DNA of 64,000 nucleotides from Mycolicibacter sinensis (GTDB lineage Bacteria > Actinomycetota > Actinomycetes > Mycobacteriales > Mycobacteriaceae): contig NZ_LZIN01000019.1 of assembly GCF_001667375.1 (NCBI RefSeq), positions 62,001 through 126,000 on the forward strand, in the 5' to 3' direction. Positions within the stretch are counted from its first letter, which is position 1. Each line of letters starts with the position of its first letter. Below the pieces are notes generated by a model. It was not told the origin of the DNA. It did no database searches and saw only the letters and a list, made by a program, of their open reading frames with translations. Positions 31,055 through 41,361 of this stretch are shown here, piece after piece. Both the position numbers and the translations under genes were made by a program.

Positions 31055-31735
31055 ATGGCTGAGCAAAACGCCGCCGTGCGTAAATATCTGACCGAAATGA
31101 TCGGCACGTTTGTTTTCATGTTCGCGGTGATCGGCATCTTGCTATCGGGGACGGAATGCCCGGCCGCGGTCGCGCTGGGCATCGGCTCGGTGCTGATGGT
31201 GATGGTCTATGCCAGCGGGCACATCTCCGGTGGCCACCTCAACCCGGCGGTCTCGATCGCCGCCTATTTGCGGGGCGCGCTGCCCCTGGGTGATCTGGGG
31301 CCCTACATCGTGGCTCAGTTGGTCGGTGCGCTCGCCGCATTCGGTGTGGGATTCGGGTTGTGGCACGACAAGTACTCAACCGGAACTCTTGATCTGTCCG
31401 GCACGATCTGGCCGGCATTACTCGCCGAGCTGATATTCACCTTCGCGCTCTGTTACATCGTGCTGCACACCGCAACCAGCAAAGACAGCGCCGGCAACAG
31501 CTTCTATGGATTGGCGATCGGGTTCATCGTGACCGTCGGCGTGGTGGCGGTTGGTGGCATCTCCGGCGCCGCGTTCAACCCGGCCATCACCTTCGGTCTG
31601 ATGCTGTCGGGGGTCTTCGCCTGGAAATTCCTCTGGGTCTACCTGGTCGCCCAGGTTCTCGGCGGAGTGGTGGCCGCCTACGCCTACAAGGCGACCAGCC
31701 TCGACGAGCACACCGCCGCCGCCCGTAAGGGTTAA
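31055..31735 (+). CDS. Aquaporin (MIP family)
   Basis: 226 aa, six membrane segments and both half-helices. The first motif is HLNPAVS (NPA about 61–63), the second is AFNPAIT (about 175). In classical water channels the second NPA is followed by Arg (NPARS), which forms the selectivity filter; here it is Ile, so the pore may pass other small solutes. Start: ATG at 31055, with AAGGGA about 10 nt upstream; the open frame upstream has no family counterpart. Its stop overlaps the stop of the opposing DoxX gene. M. tuberculosis has no MIP gene at this place, as far as I recall. Confidence 0.92.
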   Translation: MAEQNAAVRKYLTEMIGTFVFMFAVIGILLSGTECPAAVALGIGSVLMVMVYASGHISGGHLNPAVSIAAYLRGALPLGDLGPYIVAQLVGALAAFGVGFGLWHDKYSTGTLDLSGTIWPALLAELIFTFALCYIVLHTATSKDSAGNSFYGLAIGFIVTVGVVAVGGISGAAFNPAITFGLMLSGVFAWKFLWVYLVAQVLGGVVAAYAYKATSLDEHTAAARKG

Positions 31736-32121
31736 GCCACCGTCCCCAGGGCCCGTGCCCCGCCGCCGGCGGTGCGCGGGCCCTGCACCGTCATCACCGC
31801 GAACACCGCCAGCAGCAGCACCGCCGGAACGATGTTCGCCGCGCGGTTGCGGACCCGCAGGTGAAGTCCGAGCGCCCCGGCGAAATACAGTGTCAACGCC
31901 GCGGTGGTGGCCCGGGCGACACCCGGGAGGCGGAACACCGAAGCCAGACCCAGCGCGGTGGCGGCTTTGGCCACCGGGACCGCCCAACGGACCTCGGGCG
32001 GGATCCGCATGGCATCCATGTTCGCCGCGACGTAGGGCACCGGAATCGCCGATGCCACCGCGTCACCGGCCAGAAATGCCGCCAGTGCGGCGTAGGTCGC
32101 TCGCGCGGTCAGAACGCTCAC
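31732..32121 (-). CDS. DoxX-like small membrane protein
   Basis: 129 aa with four hydrophobic helices in the DoxX/DoxD layout (SVLTARATYAALAAFLAG; VRWAVPVAKAATALGLAS). Function unknown; some DoxX proteins belong to membrane redox complexes. Its start overlaps the stop of the SPFH gene by 4 nt, so it is the last gene of the NfeD–SPFH–DoxX unit. Its stop overlaps that of the convergent aquaporin gene. Confidence 0.75.
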   Translation of the reverse strand: MSVLTARATYAALAAFLAGDAVASAIPVPYVAANMDAMRIPPEVRWAVPVAKAATALGLASVFRLPGVARATTAALTLYFAGALGLHLRVRNRAANIVPAVLLLAVFAVMTVQGPRTAGGGARALGTVA

Positions 32122-33266
32122 GCCATGCCGGGATCGAGCTGCTGCGGCAAAATCGCGCCCTCGACGGGCTTGCGCGCGTCGGCCTCGGCCTTGGCCACCG
32201 CCTGGGCGATCGCCGGGTCGGTCTTGGTGGTGAACCAGTCGGCGACCTCGTCGGTGTCGTCCTCGGGCCGCGCAGGGCTGTCATCGACCGGCGAAGGCTG
32301 GTAGCGGAAGACCCCGTCCTCGCCGGGGGCACCGAGCAGCTTGGTGAAGCCTTGCAGGGCGGTGTTGAAATCGCTGGGCACCACCCACACCTTGTTGGCC
32401 TCGCCCCGGGCCATCTCCGGCAGCACCTGCAGGTACTGGTAGGCCAGCAGCTCCGGGGTGGGCCGGGCGGCCTTGATCGCGGCGAAGGTCTTCTCGATCG
32501 CCTTGGCCTGCCCCTGGGCCTGTAGGTAGGTGGCAGCTCGCTCACCCTGGGCCCGCAGCATCCGGGACTGCCGCTCCCCTTCGGCGGCCAGGATGGCCGC
32601 CTGCTTGGCGCCCTCGGCGGTGAGGATCTCGGACTGCTTCTGGCCTTCGGCCGCTTTGATCGCGGCCTCTCGCTGCCCCTCGGCGGTCAGGATCATCGCC
32701 CGCTTCTCCCGGTCCGCCTTCATCTGCTTCTCCATCGAGGCCTGGATCGACGGCGGCGGATCGATGCTGCGTAGCTCCACTCGGGCCACCCGCAGGCCCC
32801 AGCGACCGGTCGCCTCGTCGAGCACACCGCGCAGCTGGCTGTTGATCACCTCGCGCGAGGTCAGGGTCTCCTCCAGCGTCATGCCGCCGACCACGTTGCG
32901 CAGCGTGGTGGTGGTCAGCTGCTCGACACCGACGATGTAGTTGCTGATCTCATACACCGCGGCCTTGGGGTTGGTGACCTGGAAGTAGACGACGGTATCG
33001 ATGTTCAGCGTCAGGTTATCCTCGGTGATCACCGGTTGCGGCGGGAAGGACACCACCCGCTCACGCAGGTCGATGCGCGCGCGCACCCGGTCGATGAACG
33101 GCACCAGCAGGGTCAACTGGCCGCTGACCGTGCGGCTGTAGCGGCCCAGCCGTTCGATCACCGCGGCCTCGGCCTGCGGAATCAGCGCCACCGACTTGGC
33201 GACCACGATCGCCGCGAAGATCACTAGTACTGCCAGCAACACCAGGCCGGTCGTAGCGCCTTCCAT
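32118..33266 (-). CDS. SPFH/band-7 membrane protein (stomatin-like, Rv1488-like)
   Basis: 382 aa: one N-terminal membrane anchor (about 5–27), the SPFH domain (about 30–190), then an Ala/Glu/Gln-rich coiled coil with repeated AEGQ/AEGE units (about 195–265). This is the stomatin/QmcA type that organises membrane microdomains and works with NfeD partners. Start: ATG at 33266 with GGGAG 5 nt upstream; a GTG two codons earlier is weaker. It follows the NfeD-like gene by 15 nt. M. tuberculosis Rv1488 is 381 aa. Confidence 0.92.
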   Translation of the reverse strand: MEGATTGLVLLAVLVIFAAIVVAKSVALIPQAEAAVIERLGRYSRTVSGQLTLLVPFIDRVRARIDLRERVVSFPPQPVITEDNLTLNIDTVVYFQVTNPKAAVYEISNYIVGVEQLTTTTLRNVVGGMTLEETLTSREVINSQLRGVLDEATGRWGLRVARVELRSIDPPPSIQASMEKQMKADREKRAMILTAEGQREAAIKAAEGQKQSEILTAEGAKQAAILAAEGERQSRMLRAQGERAATYLQAQGQAKAIEKTFAAIKAARPTPELLAYQYLQVLPEMARGEANKVWVVPSDFNTALQGFTKLLGAPGEDGVFRYQPSPVDDSPARPEDDTDEVADWFTTKTDPAIAQAVAKAEADARKPVEGAILPQQLDPGMA

Positions 33267-33281
33267 GAGCACTCCCTTTCT

Positions 33282-33716
33282 CTACAGGACCTTGCCGACC
33301 ACCGCGGTGGCCCCGTCGATATGCATCACGGTGACCTGCTCGCCGGGCTCGAAGACATCGCCGTCGGCCAGCGGGCGCGCCGTCCACACCTCGCCGTCGA
33401 GCTTCACCTGACCGCCGTGTTGTTCGACGCGGTCGAGCACCAGCGCGGTCTTGCCCTGCAGCGCCCGCACCCCGGTTTCACTGCCCGCCCCGGCCCACAA
33501 CCGCCGCCGCAAGGCCGGGCGTACCAGCACCAGCAGCAGTACCGAGACCACCAGAAACACCGCGCCGTCGGTCCACAGCGGCCAGTCGGTGAGCCAGCTG
33601 GCCCCGGCCGCCGACAGCGCACCGCCAGCCAGCATCAGCAGGAACATGTCGCCGGTGAGCGCCTCGGCACCGGCAAGCCCGAGCGCGAAGACCAACCAGA
33701 CCAGCGCAGCCGACAT
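33282..33716 (-). CDS. NfeD-like membrane protein (Rv1487-like)
   Basis: 144 aa: three or so N-terminal membrane segments, then an OB-fold C-terminal domain (about 85–144; GKTALVLDRVEQHGGQVKLDGEVW) characteristic of NfeD1b. NfeD proteins are paired with SPFH proteins almost everywhere, as here, and are thought to assist membrane-raft assembly. It is the first gene of the leftward NfeD–SPFH–DoxX set; the 78-nt gap to the divergent gene at 33795 should hold its promoter. Confidence 0.92.
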   Translation of the reverse strand: MSAALVWLVFALGLAGAEALTGDMFLLMLAGGALSAAGASWLTDWPLWTDGAVFLVVSVLLLVLVRPALRRRLWAGAGSETGVRALQGKTALVLDRVEQHGGQVKLDGEVWTARPLADGDVFEPGEQVTVMHIDGATAVVGKVL

Positions 33717-33794
33717 GCGGCCAGGATAGCCCGAGAATCACCCGAACCCGTGCGGACCGGACAGGCGGCGCGGACAACTACACTGCCTTGCATC

Positions 33795-34628
33795 ATGTGG
33801 TGCCCGAGTGTCTCTCTGTCGGTGTGGGCCAACGCCTGGCTTGCCGGCCGGGCCGCGCCCGACGACCTGCTGGACGCACTATCGGCTTGGGCGCCAGTGC
33901 AATCGGTGGCCGCCTATGACGCGATCAGCATCGGCGAGACCGGGCTGCGCTGGTCCGGTGCACCCGACGGCGGCGCGGCGTCCCTGCTGCAGGTAGTGCG
34001 CGGCGCAGCGGCGCCCGGCGCCGGTGCCGGTATTCACCCGGTGTTTCCGGTACCCGGCGATGTGCGCGGGCTGCCGGCCGGAACCGCGTTCGCCCAAGAA
34101 GCGATCCTGGCCGGCGAGGCGGTGCTCATCGGTTCCTCCGACACGTCACCGCCGGTCGGGCTGGTGCCGGCGTATCTGGAGGACGCCGACTCCCCCGACG
34201 TCGCCGCATTGTGTTGGACAGCTTTCCCGCTGACCAGCGTGCCGGTGGCCGAGCAGCACGATCTGGGCGACGCCGAGTACGCGTTGCGCTCGGCGGTCCG
34301 GACCGCCGCCGAGGCGCTGGGGTCCGCCGCTTCGCGGTGGGCCGACTACGGTGTCGAGGACCCGCGTTTGCGGGTCGAGCAGATGATGGAAGCCGTACTC
34401 CGGCACCGCATTCCAGACCATGCGCCGACCCGCGCGGTGCGGGTGCTGCACAGCGCGGCGCACGTCGAGGCGATCATCGCGGTCAGCGCCGATCTGCTGA
34501 CCGCCAGCGCGCACTCCTCGGCTGCGCTGCACAGCGCCGTGGATGCGGTGCGGCCGCTGGTGGCGGTGGTGCGGTCGTCGCGCAGCGCTGCGGTGACCGC
34601 GATCCTGCAGTCGGCCTGGGCGAATTAA
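33795..34628 (+). CDS. Conserved mycobacterial protein of unknown function (Rv1486c-like)
   Basis: 277 aa, Ala-rich, soluble-looking and with no signal peptide. It begins [20 protein letters not shown] and contains no catalytic motif I recognise. Position between nfeD and hemH and its length match Rv1486c (288 aa) of M. tuberculosis. ATG at 33795 is chosen because upstream codons in the frame overlap the nfeD gene. The stop overlaps the opposing hemH stop by 4 nt. Confidence 0.85.
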   Translation: MWCPSVSLSVWANAWLAGRAAPDDLLDALSAWAPVQSVAAYDAISIGETGLRWSGAPDGGAASLLQVVRGAAAPGAGAGIHPVFPVPGDVRGLPAGTAFAQEAILAGEAVLIGSSDTSPPVGLVPAYLEDADSPDVAALCWTAFPLTSVPVAEQHDLGDAEYALRSAVRTAAEALGSAASRWADYGVEDPRLRVEQMMEAVLRHRIPDHAPTRAVRVLHSAAHVEAIIAVSADLLTASAHSSAALHSAVDAVRPLVAVVRSSRSAAVTAILQSAWAN

Positions 34629-35641
34629 CGCCCGGGCGCCACGTCGGCGACGCAGTGCGAGGATCCGCACCGCGCACCGTTGACGCCGAACCCGCAGCCC
34701 AGCCCGACCGTGTCCGCAACCCCACCGTCGCGCAGTTCCCCGATGAGCTCACGCGCCAGGCGGGCCAGGCGGCGGTCGGCGTTCGGGGTGCTTGCGCGCG
34801 CGTAGGCGATTCCGGCCGCCCGCGCCAGCGCCCGCACTTCGTGGTCGAGGTCCCACAGCACCTCGATGTTGTCGCTGAGGAATCCGATCGGGCACACGAT
34901 CACCGCGGGTACCCCCGCCGCGGTCAGGGCAGCCAGGTGGTCTTCGACGTCGGGCTCCAGCCAGGGCACCTGCGGCGGCCCGGAGCGCGACTGCCACACC
35001 TGGTCGTAGTCAGAGAACCCGGCCGCCGCGGCGACCAGGGCGATCGCGTGGGCGACCTGGCGGCTGTAGAGCCGCGGGCCGTAGCGTTCGTCGGCGGCCA
35101 CCGGGATCGAGTGCGCGGTGAAGACCAGCCGGGCGGACTCGCGCAGGCCGGCAGGCAGGGTGTCGGCGGCCGCGGCGATCGCCTCGGCGAACATCGCCAC
35201 GAACAACGGATGATCGAAGTACTGGCGCAACTTCACCAGTTCGGGGGCCCGCTCCCCGACCGCCTGCCGCGCGCGGGCGATGTCTTCGGAGTACTGATCG
35301 CAGCCGGAGTACCCGCCCCAGGCCGAGGTCGCGAAGACCGCGGCGCGGCGGATCCCGTCGTCAGTCATCCGGGCGACGACGTCCTCGACGTAGGGCTCCC
35401 AGTTGCGGTTGCCGAAATACACCGGCAGCCCGGGCAATTCGGCCTGCAACGCCTGCGCCAGCGCGCGGTTGATCGCATTGATCGGCGACACCCCGCCGAA
35501 ATGCAGGTAGTGCTGCGCGACGGCGTCGAGCCGGGCCGGTGGCACGCCGCGGCCCCGGGTCACGTTCTCCAGGAACGGCCGGACCTGCTCGGGCCCTTCG
35601 GGTCCGCCGAAGGACAGCAGCAGGACGGCGTCGAGGTCCAT
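34625..35641 (-). CDS. hemH: Ferrochelatase (coproporphyrin-type) HemH
   Basis: 338 aa; inserts iron into the porphyrin in the last part of haem synthesis. Seen: [10 protein letters not shown] at the N-terminus, FGNRNWEPY (about 77), the catalytic His in FTAHSIP (about 178), and the conserved [18 protein letters not shown] (about 255). The C-terminus has a Cys cluster ([18 protein letters not shown]), probably [2Fe-2S] ligands as known for mycobacterial ferrochelatases. It lies 21 nt downstream of inhA in the same direction, as in M. tuberculosis, so it is probably in the fabG1-inhA-hemH operon. Confidence 0.96.
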   Translation of the reverse strand: MDLDAVLLLSFGGPEGPEQVRPFLENVTRGRGVPPARLDAVAQHYLHFGGVSPINAINRALAQALQAELPGLPVYFGNRNWEPYVEDVVARMTDDGIRRAAVFATSAWGGYSGCDQYSEDIARARQAVGERAPELVKLRQYFDHPLFVAMFAEAIAAAADTLPAGLRESARLVFTAHSIPVAADERYGPRLYSRQVAHAIALVAAAAGFSDYDQVWQSRSGPPQVPWLEPDVEDHLAALTAAGVPAVIVCPIGFLSDNIEVLWDLDHEVRALARAAGIAYARASTPNADRRLARLARELIGELRDGGVADTVGLGCGFGVNGARCGSSHCVADVAPGR

Positions 35642-35662
35642 CGGGAGTCCGCCCGGCCCCGG

Positions 35663-36472
35663 CTACAGCAACTGGGTGTGGGCGCCGCCGTCGGCGTAGA
35701 CGACCGTGCCGGTGGTGGCGGGCAGCCAATCCGACAGCAGCGCGCAGACGGTTTTGGCCACCGGGGCCGGGTCCTTCATGTCCCAGCCGACCGGAGCGCG
35801 CTGGTCCCAGCCCTCCTCGAGCAGCCGGATCTGCTCACCGGCGCCCTCGCCGAGCGCACCGCCGACGATCGCGCTCATCGCCAGGGTCCGGATCGGCCCG
35901 GCCGCAACGAGATTCGACCGCACACCGTGCGGGCCGGCTTCGCGGGCGACGAACCGGTTCACCGACTCCAGCGCGCTCTTGGCCACCGTCATCCAGTTGT
36001 AGGCCGGCATCGCCCGGGTCGGGTCGAAGTCCATGCCCACGATCGACCCGCCCCGATTGATGATCGGCAGGGTCGCCTTGGCCAGCGAGGCGTAGGAGTA
36101 GGCGGAGATGTGAATGCCCTTGGCGACGTCCTCGTAGGGGGCGTCGAAGAACGGGTTGACGCCCATCCCGGTCTGCGGCATGAACCCGATCGAGTGCACC
36201 ACGCCGTCGAGCTTGTTGCCCTCCCCGATCACCTCGGTGATCCGGTCGGCCAGGGTGTCGAGGTGCTCGGTGTTCTGCACGTCGAGCTCGAGCAGCGGCG
36301 CGGGCTCGGGGAGCCGGTCGATGATGCGCTGGATCAGCCGCAGCCGATCGAAGCCGGTGCAGACCAGCTGGGCGCCCGCCTCCTGCGCCACCTTGGCGAT
36401 GTGAAAGGCGATGGAGGAGTCGGTGATGATCCCGGTGACCAGAATCCGCTTGCCGTCGAGAATGCCTGCCAT
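35663..36472 (-). CDS. inhA: NADH-dependent enoyl-[ACP] reductase InhA
   Basis: 269 aa, the same length as M. tuberculosis InhA; the last reduction of each FAS-II cycle for mycolic acids and the target of isoniazid-NAD and ethionamide adducts. Seen: the NADH site [13 protein letters not shown] (Ile16, Ser20, Ile21), Ser94 in HSIGFMPQ, Phe149, Tyr158 and Lys165 in AYNWMTVAK. Residues known to change in resistant isolates (Ile16, Ile21, Ser94) carry the susceptible state. It begins 34 nt after fabG1, with AGAGGAC upstream of the ATG. Confidence 0.99.
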   Translation of the reverse strand: MAGILDGKRILVTGIITDSSIAFHIAKVAQEAGAQLVCTGFDRLRLIQRIIDRLPEPAPLLELDVQNTEHLDTLADRITEVIGEGNKLDGVVHSIGFMPQTGMGVNPFFDAPYEDVAKGIHISAYSYASLAKATLPIINRGGSIVGMDFDPTRAMPAYNWMTVAKSALESVNRFVAREAGPHGVRSNLVAAGPIRTLAMSAIVGGALGEGAGEQIRLLEEGWDQRAPVGWDMKDPAPVAKTVCALLSDWLPATTGTVVYADGGAHTQLL

Positions 36473-36506
36473 GAAATGTCCTCTGTCTTCGTGAGTGAAC
36501 GAGTCG

Positions 36507-37259
<753 letters not shown>

Positions 37260-37275
37260 TTATCAGTGCTCGCAG

Positions 37276-37334
37276 TTGACTCTGCGCTCACCAAAGGGCC
37301 CACTCGCACTTTGGCGTGGTAGCCGCAGAGTCAA
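37276..37334 (-). repeat. Nested inverted repeat directly upstream of fabG1
   Basis: The outer arms are 11 bp and perfect (TTGACTCTGCG at 37276–37286; its complement at 37324–37334). An inner 6-bp pair (CCAAAG at 37291–37296, CTTTGG at 37309–37314) lies within. The whole 59-nt element lies between the VWA gene stop and the fabG1 ATG, 20 nt before the ATG. No U-run follows on the minus strand, so it is not a classical terminator. It could be an operator, an RNA leader structure, a mycobacterial U-less terminator or a dispersed palindromic repeat. Confidence 0.75.
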
Positions 37335-37346
37335 TCGAGGCTGGGG

Positions 37347-38354
37347 CTAAGCGGGCAGCCGCCGGTTCAGCAGCAGCGCCGCCAGCCCGGCCAGCGCCAG
37401 GATGAACGAGCCGAGGCGCAGCCAGCCGGTGGACGCGTCGCCGCGGATCGTCTCGTAGCCGATCTGGTCCTGCAACGTCGAGTAGACCTCTTTGAGCTGG
37501 GCCAGGCTGGAGGCGGTGTAGGCGCTGCCGCCGGACAGGTCGGCGATCTTTTTCAGCGAATCGTCGTCGACCGGGACCGGCTGGCGTTGCTCGTTGATCT
37601 CGACGTAGCCGTAGGCCGTGCCGAACGAGATCGTCGAGACCGGCACCCCTTGGTCCTTGGCGGTGCGCGCCGCGGTGAACGCCCCTTTGGGGTTGTCCGG
37701 GTTGGACGGGACGGTCTCCTTGCCGTCGGAGAGCAGCACGATGCGGGCCGGCGGGGGCGTGTCGCCGCCGCCGATGACCGCGCCCACGGTGGCGATCGCC
37801 TGCAGCGCGGTGAAGATGCCCTCCCCGGTGGCGGTCCGGTCGGCCAGCTGCAGCTTGTCGATCGCGGCCTTGGTGGCCTCGCGGTTGGTGGTCGGTGAGG
37901 TCAGCACGGTCGCGGTGCCGGCGTAGGCGATCAGACCGAGGTTGATGCCCGCGGTCAGCTCATCGGCGAACTGCTTGCCGGCTTCCTGCGCGGCAGCCAG
38001 CCGGGTCGGTTCGACATCGGTGGCACGCATCGACTGGGACACGTCGATCACCAGCATCACCACCGCACGGTTGCGCGGGATCCGCACGTCATGGGTGGGG
38101 CCGGCCATTGCGACGGTGAACAGCATCAGCGAGGTCACCAGCAGGGCCGCCGACAGGTGCCGCCAGCGGGTCGGCGCCTTGGGCGCCACGCTCTCCAGCA
38201 GCTCCATGTTGGCGAACCGCAGGATCCGCCGCTGCCGCGCCACCTGCATGAGGATGTACAGCGCGACCAGGCCCATGACGACGAACAGGAACAGAAAGAA
38301 CCAGGGGTGAGCGAAGCCGGACAGCGTCATCGGCCCGAGCAGCGGCAATGTCAT
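37347..38354 (-). CDS. VWA-domain membrane protein (Rv1481-like)
   Basis: 335 aa, equal to Rv1481. An N-terminal pair of membrane helices (about 17–35 and 65–85), then a von Willebrand A domain (about 95–290) with the metal site DVSQSM (DxSxS) and an LLSDGKE loop, and a last membrane helix (about 312–330). BatA-type proteins of this kind act with MoxR ATPases and DUF58 proteins in cofactor insertion or envelope protein maturation. Start: ATG at 38354 ([11 protein letters not shown]); codons upstream in the same frame are out of family. It sits in the moxR–DUF58–VWA set. Confidence 0.93.
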   Translation of the reverse strand: MTLPLLGPMTLSGFAHPWFFLFLFVVMGLVALYILMQVARQRRILRFANMELLESVAPKAPTRWRHLSAALLVTSLMLFTVAMAGPTHDVRIPRNRAVVMLVIDVSQSMRATDVEPTRLAAAQEAGKQFADELTAGINLGLIAYAGTATVLTSPTTNREATKAAIDKLQLADRTATGEGIFTALQAIATVGAVIGGGDTPPPARIVLLSDGKETVPSNPDNPKGAFTAARTAKDQGVPVSTISFGTAYGYVEINEQRQPVPVDDDSLKKIADLSGGSAYTASSLAQLKEVYSTLQDQIGYETIRGDASTGWLRLGSFILALAGLAALLLNRRLPA

Positions 38355-38433
38355 AGCAGACCTGTCTTTTGGCCGGCGACCAGTCGCGAAAGCCCCCATC
38401 CAGTAGCTGAAATCGGGGCTTTCACGTCTGCTC
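38355..38433 (-). repeat. Nested inverted repeat between the DUF58 and VWA genes
   Basis: The outer arms AGCAGAC (38355–38361) and GTCTGCT (38427–38433) enclose inner perfect 9-bp arms GAAAGCCCC (38388–38396) and GGGGCTTTC (38415–38423). It fills most of the 97-nt gap and abuts the VWA start codon, so it would form a stem in the 5' leader of that gene. It may tune expression inside the operon, or be a dispersed palindrome. Confidence 0.65.
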
Positions 38434-38451
38434 GCCGAGCGAAGGTGAGCG

Positions 38452-39426
38452 TCACGGCATGCCCGCCAGCGCCCCGCGCCGGCGTGCCTCGACGAATCGG
38501 ACGATATCGGCGATCCAGTCCCGGTCGGTGCGCAGCGACAACAACGGGGCGCCGCAACTGCGCAGCGCGTGCGCGACGTCGGCGCGGTGGGCGGCTGCGG
38601 CCCGGGCGAAGTCGTCACGCAGCTTGGCGTCGATGGTGAACTCGCGGGTGACACCGGATTCGGTGTCCTGCAGCACCACATCGCCGACGTCGGGCAATTC
38701 GACGTCACGCGGGTCGAGCACCTCGATGCCCAGCACCTCGTGGCGGGCCGCGATCGCGCGCAGCGGGCGCATCCAGTTGACCGGTCCGAGGAAGTCACTG
38801 ATCACGACCGCCATACCGCGCCGCCGCTCGGGCCGGCGCAGTGCGTCGATGGCCGCCGCCAGATCACCGCGCACCCCCAGCGGGGCCCGTGGCACGGTGG
38901 CGATGGTGCGCAGCAACGTCTGCTCGTGGTTGCGCCCGGAGCGCGCCGGCACCCGCACCACCCGTTCGCCGTTGGCCACCAACGCGCCCAGCCGGTTACC
39001 GCCGCCGCTGTTGAGGAAGACGATGGCCGCGGCCGCGGCCACCGCCAGGTCGCGCTTCTCACAGGTCGAGGTGCCGAAATCCATGCTGGCCGACATGTCG
39101 ATCACCAGCCAGGTCTCCAGCTCGCGGTCGGCGATCATCTGGCGCACGTGCGGGTGGGTGGTACGTGCGGTGACCGACCAGTCCATCCGGCGCACGTCGT
39201 CGCCGGGCTGGTAGAGCCGCGACTCGCCGGGTTCGGAACCCGGGCCGGGGATCAAGCCCAGGTGATCGCCGTGCAGCACCCCGTCAAGCTTGCGTTTGAC
39301 CGTCAGTTCCAGGGTGCGCAGCGCCGCCGCCAGCTTGGGGTCACGGATCCCGCCGCGCAGCATCGACGGCGGCGCGGTGCTGGTTCCCGGGTCTGCTGCG
39401 CCCTGCCCGGTGCCCGCGTCGCTCAC
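38452..39426 (-). CDS. DUF58 protein (Rv1480-like)
   Basis: 324 aa. The DUF58 signature ([20 protein letters not shown]) lies at about 72–92, followed by a degenerate VWA-like half with [10 protein letters not shown] (about 110) and a VVISDFLG strand (about 205). No membrane segment. Proteins of this family are constant partners of MoxR ATPases. Its start overlaps the moxR stop by 4 nt, so translation is coupled. M. tuberculosis Rv1480 is about 317 aa. Confidence 0.93.
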   Translation of the reverse strand: MSDAGTGQGAADPGTSTAPPSMLRGGIRDPKLAAALRTLELTVKRKLDGVLHGDHLGLIPGPGSEPGESRLYQPGDDVRRMDWSVTARTTHPHVRQMIADRELETWLVIDMSASMDFGTSTCEKRDLAVAAAAAIVFLNSGGGNRLGALVANGERVVRVPARSGRNHEQTLLRTIATVPRAPLGVRGDLAAAIDALRRPERRRGMAVVISDFLGPVNWMRPLRAIAARHEVLGIEVLDPRDVELPDVGDVVLQDTESGVTREFTIDAKLRDDFARAAAAHRADVAHALRSCGAPLLSLRTDRDWIADIVRFVEARRRGALAGMP

Positions 39427-40532
39427 CGACCGCTGGCCACTGCCGCCGCGGTCGGGGCACCCGGCGACGCCGAATGCGGCTGCTGCGGAACGGCATTCAC
39501 CTGCGGCAGCGGCACCGTTTGCAGCACCCGGTTGATGACGATCTCGGCGGTGATCTCATCGGCCAGGGCGTCGTAGGACAACACCAGCCGGTGCCGCAGC
39601 ACATCGGGGATGACCTCGATGACGTCCTGCGGGATCACGTAGTCGCGTCCGCGCACCAACGCCAGCGCCCGGGATGCGGAGATGATGCCCAGCGAGGCAC
39701 GCGGGGAGGCCCCGAAGGACAGCCAGTTCTTGACGTCGGGCATACCGAACTGCTCGGGCTGCCGCGTCGCGGTGATGACCCGGACCACGTAGTCGACCAG
39801 CGCGTGGTGCACGAAGTTGTTGGCCGCCAGCCCCTGCAACCGCAGCAGGTCGCCGGGATTGAGGATCTGCTTGGGCTCCGGCGGGGTGACCCCCATCCGG
39901 TAGATGATCTCGCGCTCCTCCTCCGGCGAGGGGTAGCCGACGTTGATCTTGAACAGGAAGCGGTCGCGCTGCGCCTCCGGCAGCGGGTAGACGCCCTCGT
40001 GCTCGATCGGGTTCTGGGTGGCCATCACCAGGAATGGGGTGGGCAGCGGGATGGTCTTGCCGCCGATGGAGACCTTGCGCTCCTGCATGACCTCCAGCAG
40101 CGCTGACTGCACCTTGGCCGGCGCCCGGTTGATCTCGTCGGCGAGCAGGAAGTTGACCATCACCGGGCCGAGCTCGGTGTCGAACTCCTCGCGGCCCTGC
40201 CGGTAGATGCGGGTACCGACGATGTCGGTGGGCACCAGGTCCGGGGTGAACTGGATGCGGGCGAACGACCCGCCGACCACCTTGGCGAAGGTCTCCACCG
40301 CGAGGGTCTTGGCGACACCGGGCACGCCCTCGAGCAGCACGTGACCCTTGGCCAGCAGCCCGACGAGGATCCGCTCGACGAGCTGGTCCTGCCCGACGAT
40401 GACGCGCTTGACCTCGAAGATGGCCCGCTCCAGCGCGTGTACGTCGGCGGCCAGGCCTGAGCCGGGGCCCTGGGCACCCTCCGGGCCGGGGAAACCGCTG
40501 GCGCCCGCGGGCGTCCCATCCGATGACGTCAT
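39423..40532 (-). CDS. moxR1: MoxR-type AAA+ ATPase
   Basis: 369 aa AAA+ chaperone: Walker A GVPGVAKT (about 69–76), Walker [11 protein letters not shown] (about 128–137), sensor 1 [11 protein letters not shown] (about 170–180) and the arginine-finger segment RDRFLFK. It is expected to act with the downstream DUF58 and VWA proteins on envelope or metalloprotein substrates. Start: ATG at 40532 with GGAGG 8 nt upstream; five further upstream codons are open but would place the start inside the ribosome site. M. tuberculosis MoxR1 is 377 aa. Pro/Ala/Gly-rich ends are normal for it. Confidence 0.95.
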   Translation of the reverse strand: MTSSDGTPAGASGFPGPEGAQGPGSGLAADVHALERAIFEVKRVIVGQDQLVERILVGLLAKGHVLLEGVPGVAKTLAVETFAKVVGGSFARIQFTPDLVPTDIVGTRIYRQGREEFDTELGPVMVNFLLADEINRAPAKVQSALLEVMQERKVSIGGKTIPLPTPFLVMATQNPIEHEGVYPLPEAQRDRFLFKINVGYPSPEEEREIIYRMGVTPPEPKQILNPGDLLRLQGLAANNFVHHALVDYVVRVITATRQPEQFGMPDVKNWLSFGASPRASLGIISASRALALVRGRDYVIPQDVIEVIPDVLRHRLVLSYDALADEITAEIVINRVLQTVPLPQVNAVPQQPHSASPGAPTAAAVASGR

Positions 40533-40654
40533 CGAGAAATCCTCCACAAAGGTCGGTCAGACACAACTGCTTTGCACGGCACACGGCCGCGGGGCAGCGT
40601 CGTGCCCGCGTTTCACTATTCCAGGGTTCGCAGCATCCGTCGACGTACGGGCCG

Positions 40655-41350
40655 TCAGTACTCGATGATGCGGGTCAGATACGGCGTCATGCCGGCCGTC
40701 CGCACCGGGCTGACGACGACCTTGCCGGCGCTGCCGGAGGCTTCCAGCATCTTGCCGCCGCCGAGGAACATCGCCACGTGCTGGCCGCCGCCGGGCCCCC
40801 AGAACATCAGGTCGCCGCGGCGGGCCTGGCTGGGCGGAATCTGCCGGCCGGCCTTGTACTGGTCGCCGGAGAACCGCGGGATGAGCACCCCGACGCCGGC
40901 GAACGCGTACCGCATCAGCCCCGAGCAGTCGAAGCCGACGGTGCCCGCCCCGGAGTCGATGCCCTTGCTGGGGCCGGTGAGCGAGCCGCCACCCCAGGAG
41001 TAGGGCACCCCCATCTGGGAGCCGGCGCGGCGGATGACGTATTCGATGGCCTGCTTGCCGTGCACCCGCTGACCGGGTGACACGTTGGCCTGCTCGCCGA
41101 CGTTGAAACCCAGTCCGGACAAGAACTTGCGGCCCAGATCCATCGTGGTCTGGGTGGCCTGCGCGGTGGCCTGCAGCGACGCGTTGGCCACCGCCAGCGG
41201 GTCACCGGGGGCCCCGGCGCTGATCATCGCCGGCAGGGTGGGATCCCACCCGGGCTCCGCCGCGGCCGGTGCGGCCAAGCCCAGCATCACCGGGCCCGCC
41301 ACCAGCAGCGAGGCGATAAGCCGGGATAGACGTCGTGCACTCTGTCGCAT
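40655..41350 (-). CDS. ripB: NlpC/P60 peptidoglycan endopeptidase RipB
   Basis: 231 aa secreted D,L-endopeptidase that cuts peptidoglycan stem peptides. A Sec signal peptide (about 1–32, ending APAAAEP), a short linker, and the NlpC/P60 domain with Cys142 (GFDCSGL), His191 (GQHVAMF) and Glu203 (MLEAS). Start: ATG at 41350 with GGAG close upstream; a GTG three codons earlier is possible. It follows ripA by 11 nt, and its catalytic domain is closely similar to that of RipA, as known for this tandem pair (Rv1478/Rv1477). Confidence 0.95.
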   Translation of the reverse strand: MRQSARRLSRLIASLLVAGPVMLGLAAPAAAEPGWDPTLPAMISAGAPGDPLAVANASLQATAQATQTTMDLGRKFLSGLGFNVGEQANVSPGQRVHGKQAIEYVIRRAGSQMGVPYSWGGGSLTGPSKGIDSGAGTVGFDCSGLMRYAFAGVGVLIPRFSGDQYKAGRQIPPSQARRGDLMFWGPGGGQHVAMFLGGGKMLEASGSAGKVVVSPVRTAGMTPYLTRIIEY

Positions 41351-41361
41351 TCGCTCCACCG

